Of a stretch of DNA of 6,223 bases, positions 1 through 5,672 are shown piece after piece (the first letter of the stretch is position 1; the number at the start of each line of letters is the position of its first letter). A program made the translations under genes and the position numbers. Source of the stretch: Methanofastidiosum methylothiophilum (GTDB lineage Archaea > Methanobacteriota_B > Thermococci > Methanofastidiosales > Methanofastidiosaceae); NCBI GenBank assembly GCA_001587635.1, contig LNJE01000030.1:1-6223 (forward strand), given 5' to 3'. The notes beneath the pieces were generated by a model, which saw only the letters and a program-made list of their open reading frames with translations, did no database searches and was not told where the DNA came from.

Positions 1-1425
1 TCAAAGCTCCATGGTGAAGTGTCAAGAAATCTTTGGAAAGATGTATGGCCTGGACTTGAAGCCGTAGAAGTTCCAATAACCCACGTAACTAATGGTGTTC
101 ATTCTGAAACTTGGATAGCTAGTGAACTACAGGAGTTATATGATAAATATCTTTCTCCATGTTGGAGAATGAAACAGGATGATCCGGAAATATGGAGCAA
201 GATTGATGATATACCGGATGAAGAACTATGGGCTGTTCATAAAAANCTTAAAAANAAGCTTATTANTTTTACACATGAAAAACTTAAAGANCAGAGNATG
301 CGTCATGGTGAAACCGTAGAACANATACAGGAAATAGAAGGNATTCTTGANGANAATGCTCTTACNATAGGNTTNGCCAGAAGATTNGCAACCTATAAGA
401 GAGCNCTTATGATTTTNAAAGATCTCAACAGNCTTGATGCNATACTCAACAATCCTGAAAAACCNGTNCAAATAATCTTCGCAGGCAAGGCACACCCTGC
501 NGATAAACCNGGTCAGGAATTGATANGNAGNATCAATGAAATATCNAGAATGCCNAATTTTAAAAACAAGATCGTTTTNNTAGAAGGATACGATATGAAT
601 GTNGCNCGNCATCTTCTTGCAGGAGTNGACGTATGGATGAACACTCCGCGNAGNCCTCATGAAGCTTCAGGAACATCAGGAGAAAAAGCCGGAATGAACG
701 GNTCTATAAANTTCAGCGTTTTAGACGGATGGTGGGTAGAGGGCTATAAAGGCAACAATGGCTGGGCAATCGGTGACAACAGAGACTATAACGATCACGA
801 ACTTCAAGACAAGATTGACAGTGTTTCAATATACAATACTTTGGAAAAAATTATTGTTCCTCTTTACTACTCAGGTAAAATGGATCTGTCCTCTGAATGG
901 ACAGATACCATAAAAGAATCGATAAAAAGTGTTTCTGTATTCTTTAACACTTCAAGAATGCTTAAAGAATACACACAAAGACTTTATATGCCCGCTTATC
1001 TTCAGGGAAGAAAGTTTGAGGATGGCGACTTTAAAGTATCCAGAGAGTTTTCAAGATGGCGCGAAATTCTTGAGAAAAACTGGAGCTCTGTCAAAATTAA
1101 AGTTATAGGAACGCAAGATATCAGTAACAGTCTTCTCGCCGGAACTAAAGTGGAGATTCAATCAGAAATTTATCTTCCGGGAATAGGCCCAGATTCTATT
1201 AAAGTTGAAGCTGTAGTTGCAAAAATTGAAGGCCAGAAAGTAACTCATCTAAAATCTTATGATTTCAGGCTCCTTAAAGAAGCCAGTCCTGATACATACT
1301 TATACTCAGGCGAAATTGAGTTTGATGAAAGAGGAACTTATGGATATAACATAAGAATTGCAGCACATCACAACTTTATGCCACACAGAAATTACATAAT
1401 GAATCTTGTTAAATACCCTGGTTAA
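1..1425 (+). CDS. glgP: Alpha-glucan (glycogen/maltodextrin) phosphorylase, 5'-truncated
   Basis: This is the C-terminal 474 residues of a GT35 glycan phosphorylase, which releases glucose-1-phosphate from glycogen or maltodextrin using inorganic phosphate and a pyridoxal phosphate cofactor in the cytoplasm. The frame is open from base 1, so the start lies outside the window; the GTG at 19 is an internal Val codon. Visible family motifs are THVTNGVH (about residues 27-34), ARRxATYKR (about 126-134), FAGKAHP (about 160-166), GYDMN, and EASGTSGEKAGMN at 661-699, whose Lys (685-687) is the expected cofactor-binding residue. The pattern matches the shorter bacterial/archaeal branch (TIGR02094-like) more than the muscle or E. 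coli type. A beta-rich tail follows from about residue 360. It ends in TAA directly in front of a terminator. Thirty-six Ns between 246 and 711 blur the active-site region, but no stop or frameshift is visible. The branch is assigned by motif memory. Confidence 0.95.
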   Translation, partial: SKLHGEVSRNLWKDVWPGLEAVEVPITHVTNGVHSETWIASELQELYDKYLSPCWRMKQDDPEIWSKIDDIPDEELWAVHKXLKXKLIXFTHEKLKXQXMRHGETVEXIQEIEXILXXNALXIXXARRXATYKRXLMIXKDLNXLDXILNNPEKXXQIIFAGKAHPXDKXGQELIXXINEIXRMXNFKNKIVXXEGYDMNXXXHLLAGXDVWMNTPXXPHEASGTSGEKAGMNXSIXFSVLDGWWVEGYKGNNGWAIGDNRDYNDHELQDKIDSVSIYNTLEKIIVPLYYSGKMDLSSEWTDTIKESIKSVSVFFNTSRMLKEYTQRLYMPAYLQGRKFEDGDFKVSREFSRWREILEKNWSSVKIKVIGTQDISNSLLAGTKVEIQSEIYLPGIGPDSIKVEAVVAKIEGQKVTHLKSYDFRLLKEASPDTYLYSGEIEFDERGTYGYNIRIAAHHNFMPHRNYIMNLVKYPG

Positions 1426-1458
1426 AAAAATCTGCCGGATGTTCCGGCAGATTTTTTT
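1425..1458. terminator. Bidirectional rho-independent terminator between convergent genes
   Basis: A perfect inverted repeat has TCTGCCGGA (1431-1439), a TGT loop (1440-1442) and TCCGGCAGA (1443-1451). It is flanked by an A-run (1424-1430) and a T-run (1452-1458) that extend the stem. The T-run serves the plus-strand phosphorylase, and the A-run gives a U-tract on the minus strand for the convergent secreted protein. The hairpin starts at the phosphorylase stop codon and ends within 2 bases of the other gene's stop. Confidence 0.95.
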
Positions 1459-1459
1459 A

Positions 1460-3172
1460 TTATTTCTTCCTGACCATTTCAGAAAATTCTTTTAGCATAC
1501 TATAATCTTTTTTCCATGTAGTATAAAGTATTTTTATTTGTTTATTCGTACTTTTTAAAGCTGAAACACATTCTTCAGTACTATTCATTGATTTATCGTC
1601 ATAATAGGCACCTGCCATAACACTAAAGCCTTTACTGGCAAAAAAATTTATGCTTTTTTCTATTACCTTATTGTTCCAGCATACAAAGGTAATATCTTTT
1701 GGAAGGGGTTCAATTGCTCCGTAGTAACCTTCACAAAGCCCGTACTGTCTGTCTGCATTATGGTTAGGGTCAAACATATCAGACCATATAAAAAAATTTG
1801 CACTCGGTTTGTATTTTCGTACTATCGCCATTTGTCTGATAACACATTGGCTCATGATCAATCCTGGTTTTTTTTCACAGCATGAACACAGTGCGCAAGT
1901 TCCTCCCATTATTACTTCATCCAAACTTATAAAAAACTTTGAACTTTCTAGTCTGCCTACAAGAGCCTGGATATTTTTTTCCAGAATATCGTAAGACGTT
2001 TCCTCAGACATGCAAACAGAAATTTGATCATGATCCATACCAAGACCATGATAATAATCGACAAGAAGGAAAGTTCCATCTTTTATACTGCTCTGTAATG
2101 GAATTTTTATACTTTCTGAACAGTGGTCAAATTCAAAATCCATAATTGTATCTCTTACAAACTCATAATCTATCCCTTCCTCATAGATCTGTCCGTTTTC
2201 TCTGTTTCTTATGCACAAAGGAGTCCCGTTCCGTCTTAAGATATTGACAAGTCCAACTTCCTGTACTGTTAGATCATCTATCCAAAAAATACCTTCCTCC
2301 GCTCCCCATGCACCTGCATATATGTTTACAAAAGTATTTTCCATACTGTTAAAACCCATTGTTATTTTATACCATCCATTATCACAGTCAGTATATTTTT
2401 TTTGCCAGACAGTTGAATTTCTTTCTGTACCAAGTACCTTTCCATTCTGATCTATACAGACCAATTTTATACTGTCACTGGGAGTGAATAACTGGGTTTT
2501 TATGCTACAATCCACACGGTAACTTTTTTTGGGAAGAACCTTAACTTTATGCATAACCCTGGCCTGTTTATACTTATCTAAATAAAAATTTTGAAATCTC
2601 AATGAACTTTTTCCTTCAGTATACTCTTTTATGTCAATAAAAGATATTTCTCCTGGTTTTTCCTGGAACTCATAGTTATCTGCCACGTCTCCATTATACC
2701 TTTCAAATCCCCCGTTGCTGAACTCTATTTTTCCTTTTACAAGTTCGGCAGAGTTGCCATTAACCTTAAATACCTGGCTTTCAACCCTTAAGCCTTCGGC
2801 AAGATTTGGATTCTGCCAAAGAATATTACTTCCCCAGCCGAAAGAACCTATTAACGGTATTATTTCCATATCTTTTTCTCTACATCTGTTTTTGATCTGG
2901 TCCAAGTATTTAAAGTACTGATCGTTTTGTGTTACAATACGATCAAAATTAGAGCTAAATACTATCCCGCTGAAACCATTTTTTGAGGCAGAATCTATAA
3001 TATCAAGCACTTCTTCTGCCTGAATCTTGTTTTCTAAAGGCGAAGAAACAAACGCTAGCATATAGCATGATTCTATAAGCTCTGATTCAGCAAAAGCTTT
3101 GCTGATACTCTGAATACTAAGAAAAGCAGTCAGAAGACTGACAGAAAAAACTACTAAAAAAATTTTTTTCAT
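1460..3172 (-). CDS. Secreted GH20-like TIM-barrel protein with inserted carbohydrate-binding-like domain
   Basis: The protein has 570 residues. Residues 1-28 form a signal peptide (MKK, hydrophobic core, AFA|ES cleavage), so it is exported. Residues about 34-135 and 385-560 look like two halves of a TIM barrel (GFSGIVFSS, MEIIPLIGSFGWGS, then FFISLDEV, FFIWSDMFDP, ITFVCWNN, FSVMAGAYYD). Between them, about 150-305, sits a beta-rich galactose-binding/CBM4-9-like domain (FSNGGFE..., GKSSLRF, ending IFWIDDLTV). The adjacent Asp418-Glu419 in SLDEV resembles the catalytic D-E pair of family 20 hexosaminidases; that link is inference. A cysteine cluster (426, 429, 431, 432) follows directly. The ATG at 3170-3172 is supported by AAGGAG (3178-3183) 5 bases upstream. 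The RBS lies just behind a terminator hairpin, so expression may rely on read-through. The substrate is unknown; a plain carbohydrate-binding role without catalysis is possible. Confidence 0.85.
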   Translation of the reverse strand: MKKIFLVVFSVSLLTAFLSIQSISKAFAESELIESCYMLAFVSSPLENKIQAEEVLDIIDSASKNGFSGIVFSSNFDRIVTQNDQYFKYLDQIKNRCREKDMEIIPLIGSFGWGSNILWQNPNLAEGLRVESQVFKVNGNSAELVKGKIEFSNGGFERYNGDVADNYEFQEKPGEISFIDIKEYTEGKSSLRFQNFYLDKYKQARVMHKVKVLPKKSYRVDCSIKTQLFTPSDSIKLVCIDQNGKVLGTERNSTVWQKKYTDCDNGWYKITMGFNSMENTFVNIYAGAWGAEEGIFWIDDLTVQEVGLVNILRRNGTPLCIRNRENGQIYEEGIDYEFVRDTIMDFEFDHCSESIKIPLQSSIKDGTFLLVDYYHGLGMDHDQISVCMSEETSYDILEKNIQALVGRLESSKFFISLDEVIMGGTCALCSCCEKKPGLIMSQCVIRQMAIVRKYKPSANFFIWSDMFDPNHNADRQYGLCEGYYGAIEPLPKDITFVCWNNKVIEKSINFFASKGFSVMAGAYYDDKSMNSTEECVSALKSTNKQIKILYTTWKKDYSMLKEFSEMVRKK

Positions 3173-3177
3173 TTTTT

Positions 3178-3183
3178 CTCCTT
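3178..3183 (-). promoter_or_regulatory. Ribosome binding site of the secreted glycosidase-like gene
   Basis: On the minus strand AAGGAG lies 5 bases before the ATG at 3172. It begins only about 8 bases past the U-tract of the preceding hairpin, so no separate promoter fits between terminator and start. Confidence 0.85.
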
Positions 3184-3190
3184 ATCAACA

Positions 3191-3220
3191 AAAATAGGCA
3201 GATATAAAATCTGCCTATTT
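3191..3220 (-). terminator. Rho-independent terminator/attenuator upstream of the secreted glycosidase-like gene
   Basis: The 12-bp perfect stem AAATAGGCAGAT (3192-3203) and ATCTGCCTATTT (3209-3220) has a 5-base loop. On the minus strand it is followed by a short T-run (3194-3190). It lies after the outer-membrane-type gene (stop at 3256) and only 18 bases before the next start codon (3172). It may be simply the end of the upstream transcript, or an attenuator limiting read-through into the downstream gene. The arms share AAAATCTGCC with the terminator at the other end of that gene. Confidence 0.8.
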
Positions 3221-3221
3221 A

Positions 3222-3239
3222 TCATCGGGGGGCCGATGA
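3222..3239. repeat. Short GC-rich hairpin TCATCGG-GGGG-CCGATGA
   Basis: A 7-bp perfect inverted repeat (3222-3228 and 3233-3239) has a GGGG loop (CCCC in the minus-strand RNA). It sits between the stop of the upstream minus-strand gene and the terminator stem. It is out of character in such A/T-rich DNA. It has no U-tract, so it is not a terminator alone; it may stabilise the mRNA 3' end or act with the next hairpin. Confidence 0.6.
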
Positions 3240-3255
3240 AATCAAGTGAAGAAAA

Positions 3256-3807
3256 TCAGTATCCAAACATGAATCCTGCACTGAAATTATATCCTATAGG
3301 AGATACCTGCATTATATCTATCATATATCTGCCTGTAAGAGCCAGAGAAAAGTATCTATCAAAAAATATATGCAACGTAAGCTTGGGAGTCAGCACCGAA
3401 TAAAGCCTATAATCATATATATTAAAAGTAAGCTTTTCAAGAAGTGACTCGGTATATACTCCGATGCTTGCTCCGATATCCAAATTTATAATATCAAAGT
3501 AATCCTCGTTCAACCCGAATGCAAAACCAGCATTTGCCACTGCGTATAAGTTCTGACCTACTTCGGTTACACCTGCCAATCCTTCACCACCAAGATAAAA
3601 AGGAGCTCTATACGATGGTTTACCGTATCCGGCAACTCCAAAGGTTATTACACCATTTAAGGTCTCAACGCCTTTTTTCTTGAAAGGATTAATAAGCTGA
3701 TCATTCGGAATATAACCTATCTGAGGACCTCCAAAGCCAAACCTGAACCCAAAAGAAAAAACAGCTGTTATTATAATAATAATAGTTAAAAATATTTTTT
3801 TTATCAT
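3256..3807 (-). CDS. Small secreted outer-membrane beta-barrel-like protein, function unknown
   Basis: The 183-residue protein has an N-terminal signal sequence (MIKKIFLTII plus a hydrophobic run to about residue 20). The mature part is rich in Gly and aromatic residues in alternating beta-strand style: FRFGFGGPQIGY at 21-32, ITFGVAGYGK at 54-63, YLGGEGLAG at 71-79. The last residues (FSAGFMFGY) end in Tyr, like many outer-membrane barrel proteins. I do not recognise a named family with certainty. Similar Gly-rich small proteins occur in diderm Firmicutes and Thermotogae, which suggests an outer membrane in this organism (inference). The ATG at 3807 is preceded by GGAGGG (3814-3819) with 6-base spacing. 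A likely -10 box lies further upstream and a terminator follows, so the gene can be a single transcription unit. Confidence 0.85.
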   Translation of the reverse strand: MIKKIFLTIIIIITAVFSFGFRFGFGGPQIGYIPNDQLINPFKKKGVETLNGVITFGVAGYGKPSYRAPFYLGGEGLAGVTEVGQNLYAVANAGFAFGLNEDYFDIINLDIGASIGVYTESLLEKLTFNIYDYRLYSVLTPKLTLHIFFDRYFSLALTGRYMIDIMQVSPIGYNFSAGFMFGY

Positions 3808-3813
3808 TTCAAT

Positions 3814-3819
3814 CCCTCC
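3814..3819 (-). promoter_or_regulatory. Ribosome binding site of the small outer-membrane-like gene
   Basis: GGAGGG on the minus strand lies 6 bases before the ATG at 3807 and fixes the start. Confidence 0.85.
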
Positions 3820-3838
3820 GTTTTCTTTTTATAAACCT

Positions 3839-3844
3839 ATTATA
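3839..3844 (-). promoter_or_regulatory. Probable -10 box (TATAAT) for the outer-membrane-like gene
   Basis: A consensus TATAAT reads on the minus strand 31 bases upstream of the start codon. The -35 region (about 3862-3868) is only a weak match (CTGTTT/TGTTTT), within an A/T tract. The remainder of the divergent spacer to about 3921 shows nothing else I can name, and no promoter or RBS pointing right. Confidence 0.5.
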
Positions 3845-3921
3845 ACCTTATTTAATAAAAAAAAACAGGTTTTTATGATATTCTGCTGATTTAGGAAGTA
3901 TTATCTTATTTTTAAGCGATA

Positions 3922-4814
3922 ACCTGCAAAAAAACAATTCCTACCTTTTACTGTGTTTTATTTACTGCCGGAAGATTTGTTTCTATGCTGGGAGATACAG
4001 TTCAGGTTATGGCATTGCCCTTATTACTGCTTGATATATATAATTCAGCTAAAGTTATGGGCTTTGTTGTTATTTTTATTGTGGCTTTTGAAATATCTAT
4101 AAGACCTTTCATCGGGGTTATAGCTGATAGGAAGAATAGAAAGAAATTAATGATTTACTCAGATTTTATAAGCGGAGCCTTATGTATAGATTTAACCCTG
4201 CTGGCATATATCACTACTTTGAATCTTGCTGTAATTCTTATTTACCTTGTGTTTTAATCTTTTATAAGTACTTTGTTCGACTCAGCAAGCATGTCTATAA
4301 TGTCTGAGCTGATTGAAAGACAAGAAAATCAAGTACTATATGACTATTATGACTATCAACTCGATGTTCGCCATATCTATAATTAGTGCCTTTATTCCAA
4401 TTAATCTAAAAAGAGACGGAGGTTTCGGAAACACTTATATAGGACTTGCCAAAAGTGTATTTACTTTTGGTTCTTTTATTGGCACAGGTTTTTTGTTGTT
4501 TATACGGAAAAACTATCCTAATAAGTTTTTTTATTTTTTCATACTTTTTATTAAATGTTAATCTTTTATTATTCAGTATAGTAGTAAATTTAAAGACCGG
4601 CAGCAATATCTTCCGTTTCGCCATGCTGATTTCTTTTTTGTTTTTAAACGGTCTGATATTGCTTTTTACCAATATAATTCTGAGTGCGAATTTTCAGAAA
4701 ACTGTTCCAAACGAATTACGAGCACTAATAGATTCTTTCAGAATGATAATCAATCAATTCTCAGGTATGCTTAGTATTTTCATAGGAGGTTTTCTTCTTG
4801 ACATTCTCAACAGC
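3922..4814 (+). pseudogene. Broken MFS drug-efflux-type transporter
   Basis: This is the remnant of a 12-helix major facilitator transporter in three reading frames. Piece 1 (frame 1, about 3922-4322) has GRFVSMLGDTVQVMALPLLL and the MFS loop motif GVIADRKNRKK (4114-4143). It has no in-frame start codon or RBS upstream and carries a TAA at 4255-4257, after which homology-like sequence continues (FDSASMSIMSELIE). Piece 2 (frame 2, about 4323-4555) resumes near helix 7 (MTINSMFAISIISAFIPINL), so roughly helices 5-6 appear deleted. Piece 3 (frame 3, from about 4535) covers later helices, with FQKTVPNELRA at 4695-4724; the switch probably lies in the T-runs at 4527-4540. It then runs in frame into ABC-F sequence. 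Lost start, stop, deletion and frameshift together argue for real decay. The closest flavour is the MFS_3/macrolide-efflux group, by inference. Confidence 0.85.
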
Positions 4815-5222
4815 TTAGAGATAGTGCTTCCGGGTTTTGTAAGAATTTCAACGATAAACCAGATTCCTTTATGGCAAAAAGGAACTTTGAGAGAGCATGT
4901 ATGCGACTCTAAAATAAATGAAGCAAGATTCAGGAAAATGCTGGGATCTTTTGATATTATAGGGGAAAGTTTTGATAAAAATATGGAGGAGTTCAGTAGC
5001 GGAGAGCTCAAGAAGATAGAGCTTCTCAGATCTATCATGGATCCGGTTATGCTTCTATTGTGGGATGAACCTTTAAACTATCTGGATATTCCAACCAGGT
5101 TAAAAATCGAGGAGTCTGTTATGTTCTTTAAACCTACTATTATGTTTATAGAACATGACAAGTATTTCATAGAAAAAGTTACCTCAAAAAAGTTTTTTCT
5201 TTTAAGTAAGCTATACAGATAA
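4815..5222 (+). pseudogene. C-terminal remnant of an ABC-F ribosome-protection-type ATPase
   Basis: About 135 residues match the end of the second ATPase domain of an ABC-F protein: LPGFVRISTINQIPLWQKGT, the ABC signature FSSGELKK (4992-5015), Walker B LLLWDEPLNYLD (5052-5087) and the H-loop EHDK (5151-5162). The first ATPase domain and the Walker A of the second are absent. The segment is joined without a stop to the tail of the MFS transporter, so both genes were probably merged by one deletion with a junction near 4812-4830. WDEPLNY rather than DEPTNH is typical of the antibiotic-resistance ABC-F group (Lsa/Vga-like), as far as I recall. Without Walker A it cannot bind ATP normally. The last residues (KKFFLLSKLYR) look off-family, hinting at a further frameshift. 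Confidence 0.85.
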
Positions 5223-5235
5223 GTTGAGATTTTTT

Positions 5236-5280
5236 GTCTTGTTTTAATTTACGTTTTGTAAATGAAAAAGACTTTTTTTT
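5236..5280 (+). terminator. Rho-independent terminator after the ABC-F remnant
   Basis: An imperfect stem ends in eight Ts (5273-5280). The inner stem is ATTTAC (5247-5252) with GTAAAT (5258-5263). Next outward is TTTT (5242-5245) with AAAA (5265-5268), and outermost GTCT (5236-5239) with AGAC (5269-5272), with a small bulge. It starts 14 bases after the stop at 5222, so it probably ended the former transporter/ABC-F operon. Confidence 0.7.
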
Positions 5281-5295
5281 GTAATTTTGTTACTA

Positions 5296-5301
5296 TATAC
5301 T
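5296..5301 (+). promoter_or_regulatory. Possible -10 box (TATACT) for the leader ORF
   Basis: TATACT lies 37 bases before the ATG at 5339, just beyond the terminator. The position 17 bases upstream is a T-run with no clear -35 box, so this is a weak call. Confidence 0.3.
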
Positions 5302-5324
5302 CTAAAACGTATTAAAAAAAATAA

Positions 5325-5336
5325 AAGGAGGTAAGG
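5325..5336 (+). repeat. Repeated RBS module AAGGAGGTAAGG, copy 1
   Basis: This 12-base element contains a perfect Shine-Dalgarno AAGGAGG, with 7 bases between it and the ATG at 5339. The identical 12 bases recur at 5571-5582 in front of the ATG at 5584, suggesting that a start region was duplicated or conserved. Confidence 0.8.
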
Positions 5337-5338
5337 CC

Positions 5339-5437
5339 ATGATAAGAAGAAAGTTCAGCGCAGTTAACGGCATTTTTAATCTTAGCGGGATTGGTGTGTC
5401 AATTTTGGATAGCCTTGCCTCTGTATCAGCTTCTTAA
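5339..5437 (+). CDS. 32-residue peptide ORF, possible leader or precursor peptide
   Basis: This is a short ORF with a perfect ribosome binding site. It begins MIRRKFSAVNG and ends LASVSAS, followed by TAA. The N-terminus is basic, the middle hydrophobic (GIFNLSGIGVSILDSL), and the end Ser-rich (Ser at 25, 28, 30, 32). It has no Cys, so lanthionine or disulfide chemistry is unlikely. I recognise no family. A chain of hairpins starts 18 bases after the stop, so it could be a regulatory leader peptide whose translation affects termination. It could also be an exported peptide with its own terminator, since an exporter-like gene lies downstream. It has no similarity I can see to the known macrolide-resistance leader peptides. 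Confidence 0.55.
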   Translation: MIRRKFSAVNGIFNLSGIGVSILDSLASVSAS

Positions 5438-5455
5438 GAGAAGATAGTTAATTAC

Positions 5456-5490
5456 AGAGCCATGGTTATCCATATACCATGGCTCTTTTT
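5456..5490 (+). terminator. Rho-independent terminator T1 after the leader ORF
   Basis: An 11-bp perfect stem, AGAGCCATGGT (5456-5466) with ACCATGGCTCT (5476-5486), has a 9-base loop and a T-run to 5490. A further 8-bp outer pairing (TTAATTAC 5448-5455 with GTAATTAA 5499-5506) can enclose it. Confidence 0.85.
5474..5484 (+). repeat. Direct repeat ATACCATGGCT, copy 1 (3' arm of T1)
   Basis: Identical to 5551-5561, the 3' arm of T2. Because of this, the arm is fully complementary to the 5' arm of T2 (5536-5546), giving an alternative 11-bp pairing that excludes both terminators. Confidence 0.85.
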
Positions 5491-5501
5491 ATATGAGAGT
5501 A

Positions 5502-5535
5502 ATTAAAAAAAATTTTTTGATTAATTTTTTTTAAT
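5502..5535. repeat. A/T-only inverted repeat between T1 and T2
   Basis: A 13-bp perfect stem (5502-5514 with 5523-5535: ATTAAAAAAAATT and its complement) has an 8-base loop. It fills the gap between the two CCATGG hairpins exactly up to the first base of T2. Confidence 0.7.
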
Positions 5536-5566
5536 AGCCATGGTATAACGATACCATGGCTTTTTT
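5536..5566 (+). terminator. Rho-independent terminator T2, directly ahead of the next RBS
   Basis: An 11-bp perfect stem, AGCCATGGTAT (5536-5546) with ATACCATGGCT (5551-5561), has an AACG loop and six Ts (5561-5566). The Shine-Dalgarno of the next ORF begins 5 bases later, so transcripts for the downstream small ORFs must read through this hairpin or start within it. Confidence 0.85.
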
Positions 5567-5570
5567 ATTT

Positions 5571-5582
5571 AAGGAGGTAAGG
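5571..5582 (+). repeat. Repeated RBS module AAGGAGGTAAGG, copy 2
   Basis: Exact second copy of the element at 5325-5336. Its AAGGAGG (5571-5577) is 6 bases before the ATG at 5584. Confidence 0.8.
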
Positions 5583-5583
5583 T

Positions 5584-5619
5584 ATGAATAAGCTTATTCG
5601 GGGAAGAGCAGAAAACTGA
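5584..5619 (+). CDS. Tiny ORF (11 residues), probably frameshifted from a 23-residue peptide
   Basis: The ORF has an excellent RBS, begins MNKLIRGRAEN and stops at TGA 5617-5619. Removing one G from the GGGG run at 5600-5603 would carry translation on as REEQKTEVVELASKQHGI to a TAA at 5654-5656, making a 23-residue peptide whose stop touches the next RBS. The one-base slip may be a base-calling error or a true mutation. A 14-base palindrome, GAATAAGCTTATTC (5586-5599), covers its start. No family is recognised. Confidence 0.45.
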   Translation: MNKLIRGRAEN

Positions 5620-5672
5620 AGTTGTGGAACTGGCATCAAAGCAACATGGCATTTAAGGGAGAGGGCATTTTT

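Noticed and set aside
226..660. Open frame on the minus strand opposite the phosphorylase
   Set aside because: It is antisense to a well-supported enzyme, is kept open partly by the Ns, and shows no RBS or recognisable protein features.
1809..2921. Several plus-strand open frames of 61-79 codons
   Set aside because: All lie antisense to the 570-residue secreted protein, lack ribosome binding sites and have low-complexity composition.
3865..3926. CAGGTT/AACCTG inverted pair in the divergent spacer
   Set aside because: Six bases separated by about 50 is expected by chance in this composition.
4406..4672. Minus-strand ORF of 88 codons
   Set aside because: Antisense to the MFS relic, Lys/Phe-rich from A/T bias, no RBS.
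4446..5222. A 258-residue MFS/ABC-F fusion as a real new transporter
   Set aside because: Its first part is out of frame with the MFS sequence, no RBS is seen at its start, Walker A is missing, and upstream MFS pieces are broken. It is better read as a deletion scar.
5339..5437. Classical amino-acid-biosynthesis attenuator leader or macrolide leader peptide
   Set aside because: There is no run of Trp, His, Leu or other control codons apart from scattered Ser near the end, no biosynthetic gene downstream, and no match to the macrolide leader motifs I know. Only the general attenuator geometry is kept.
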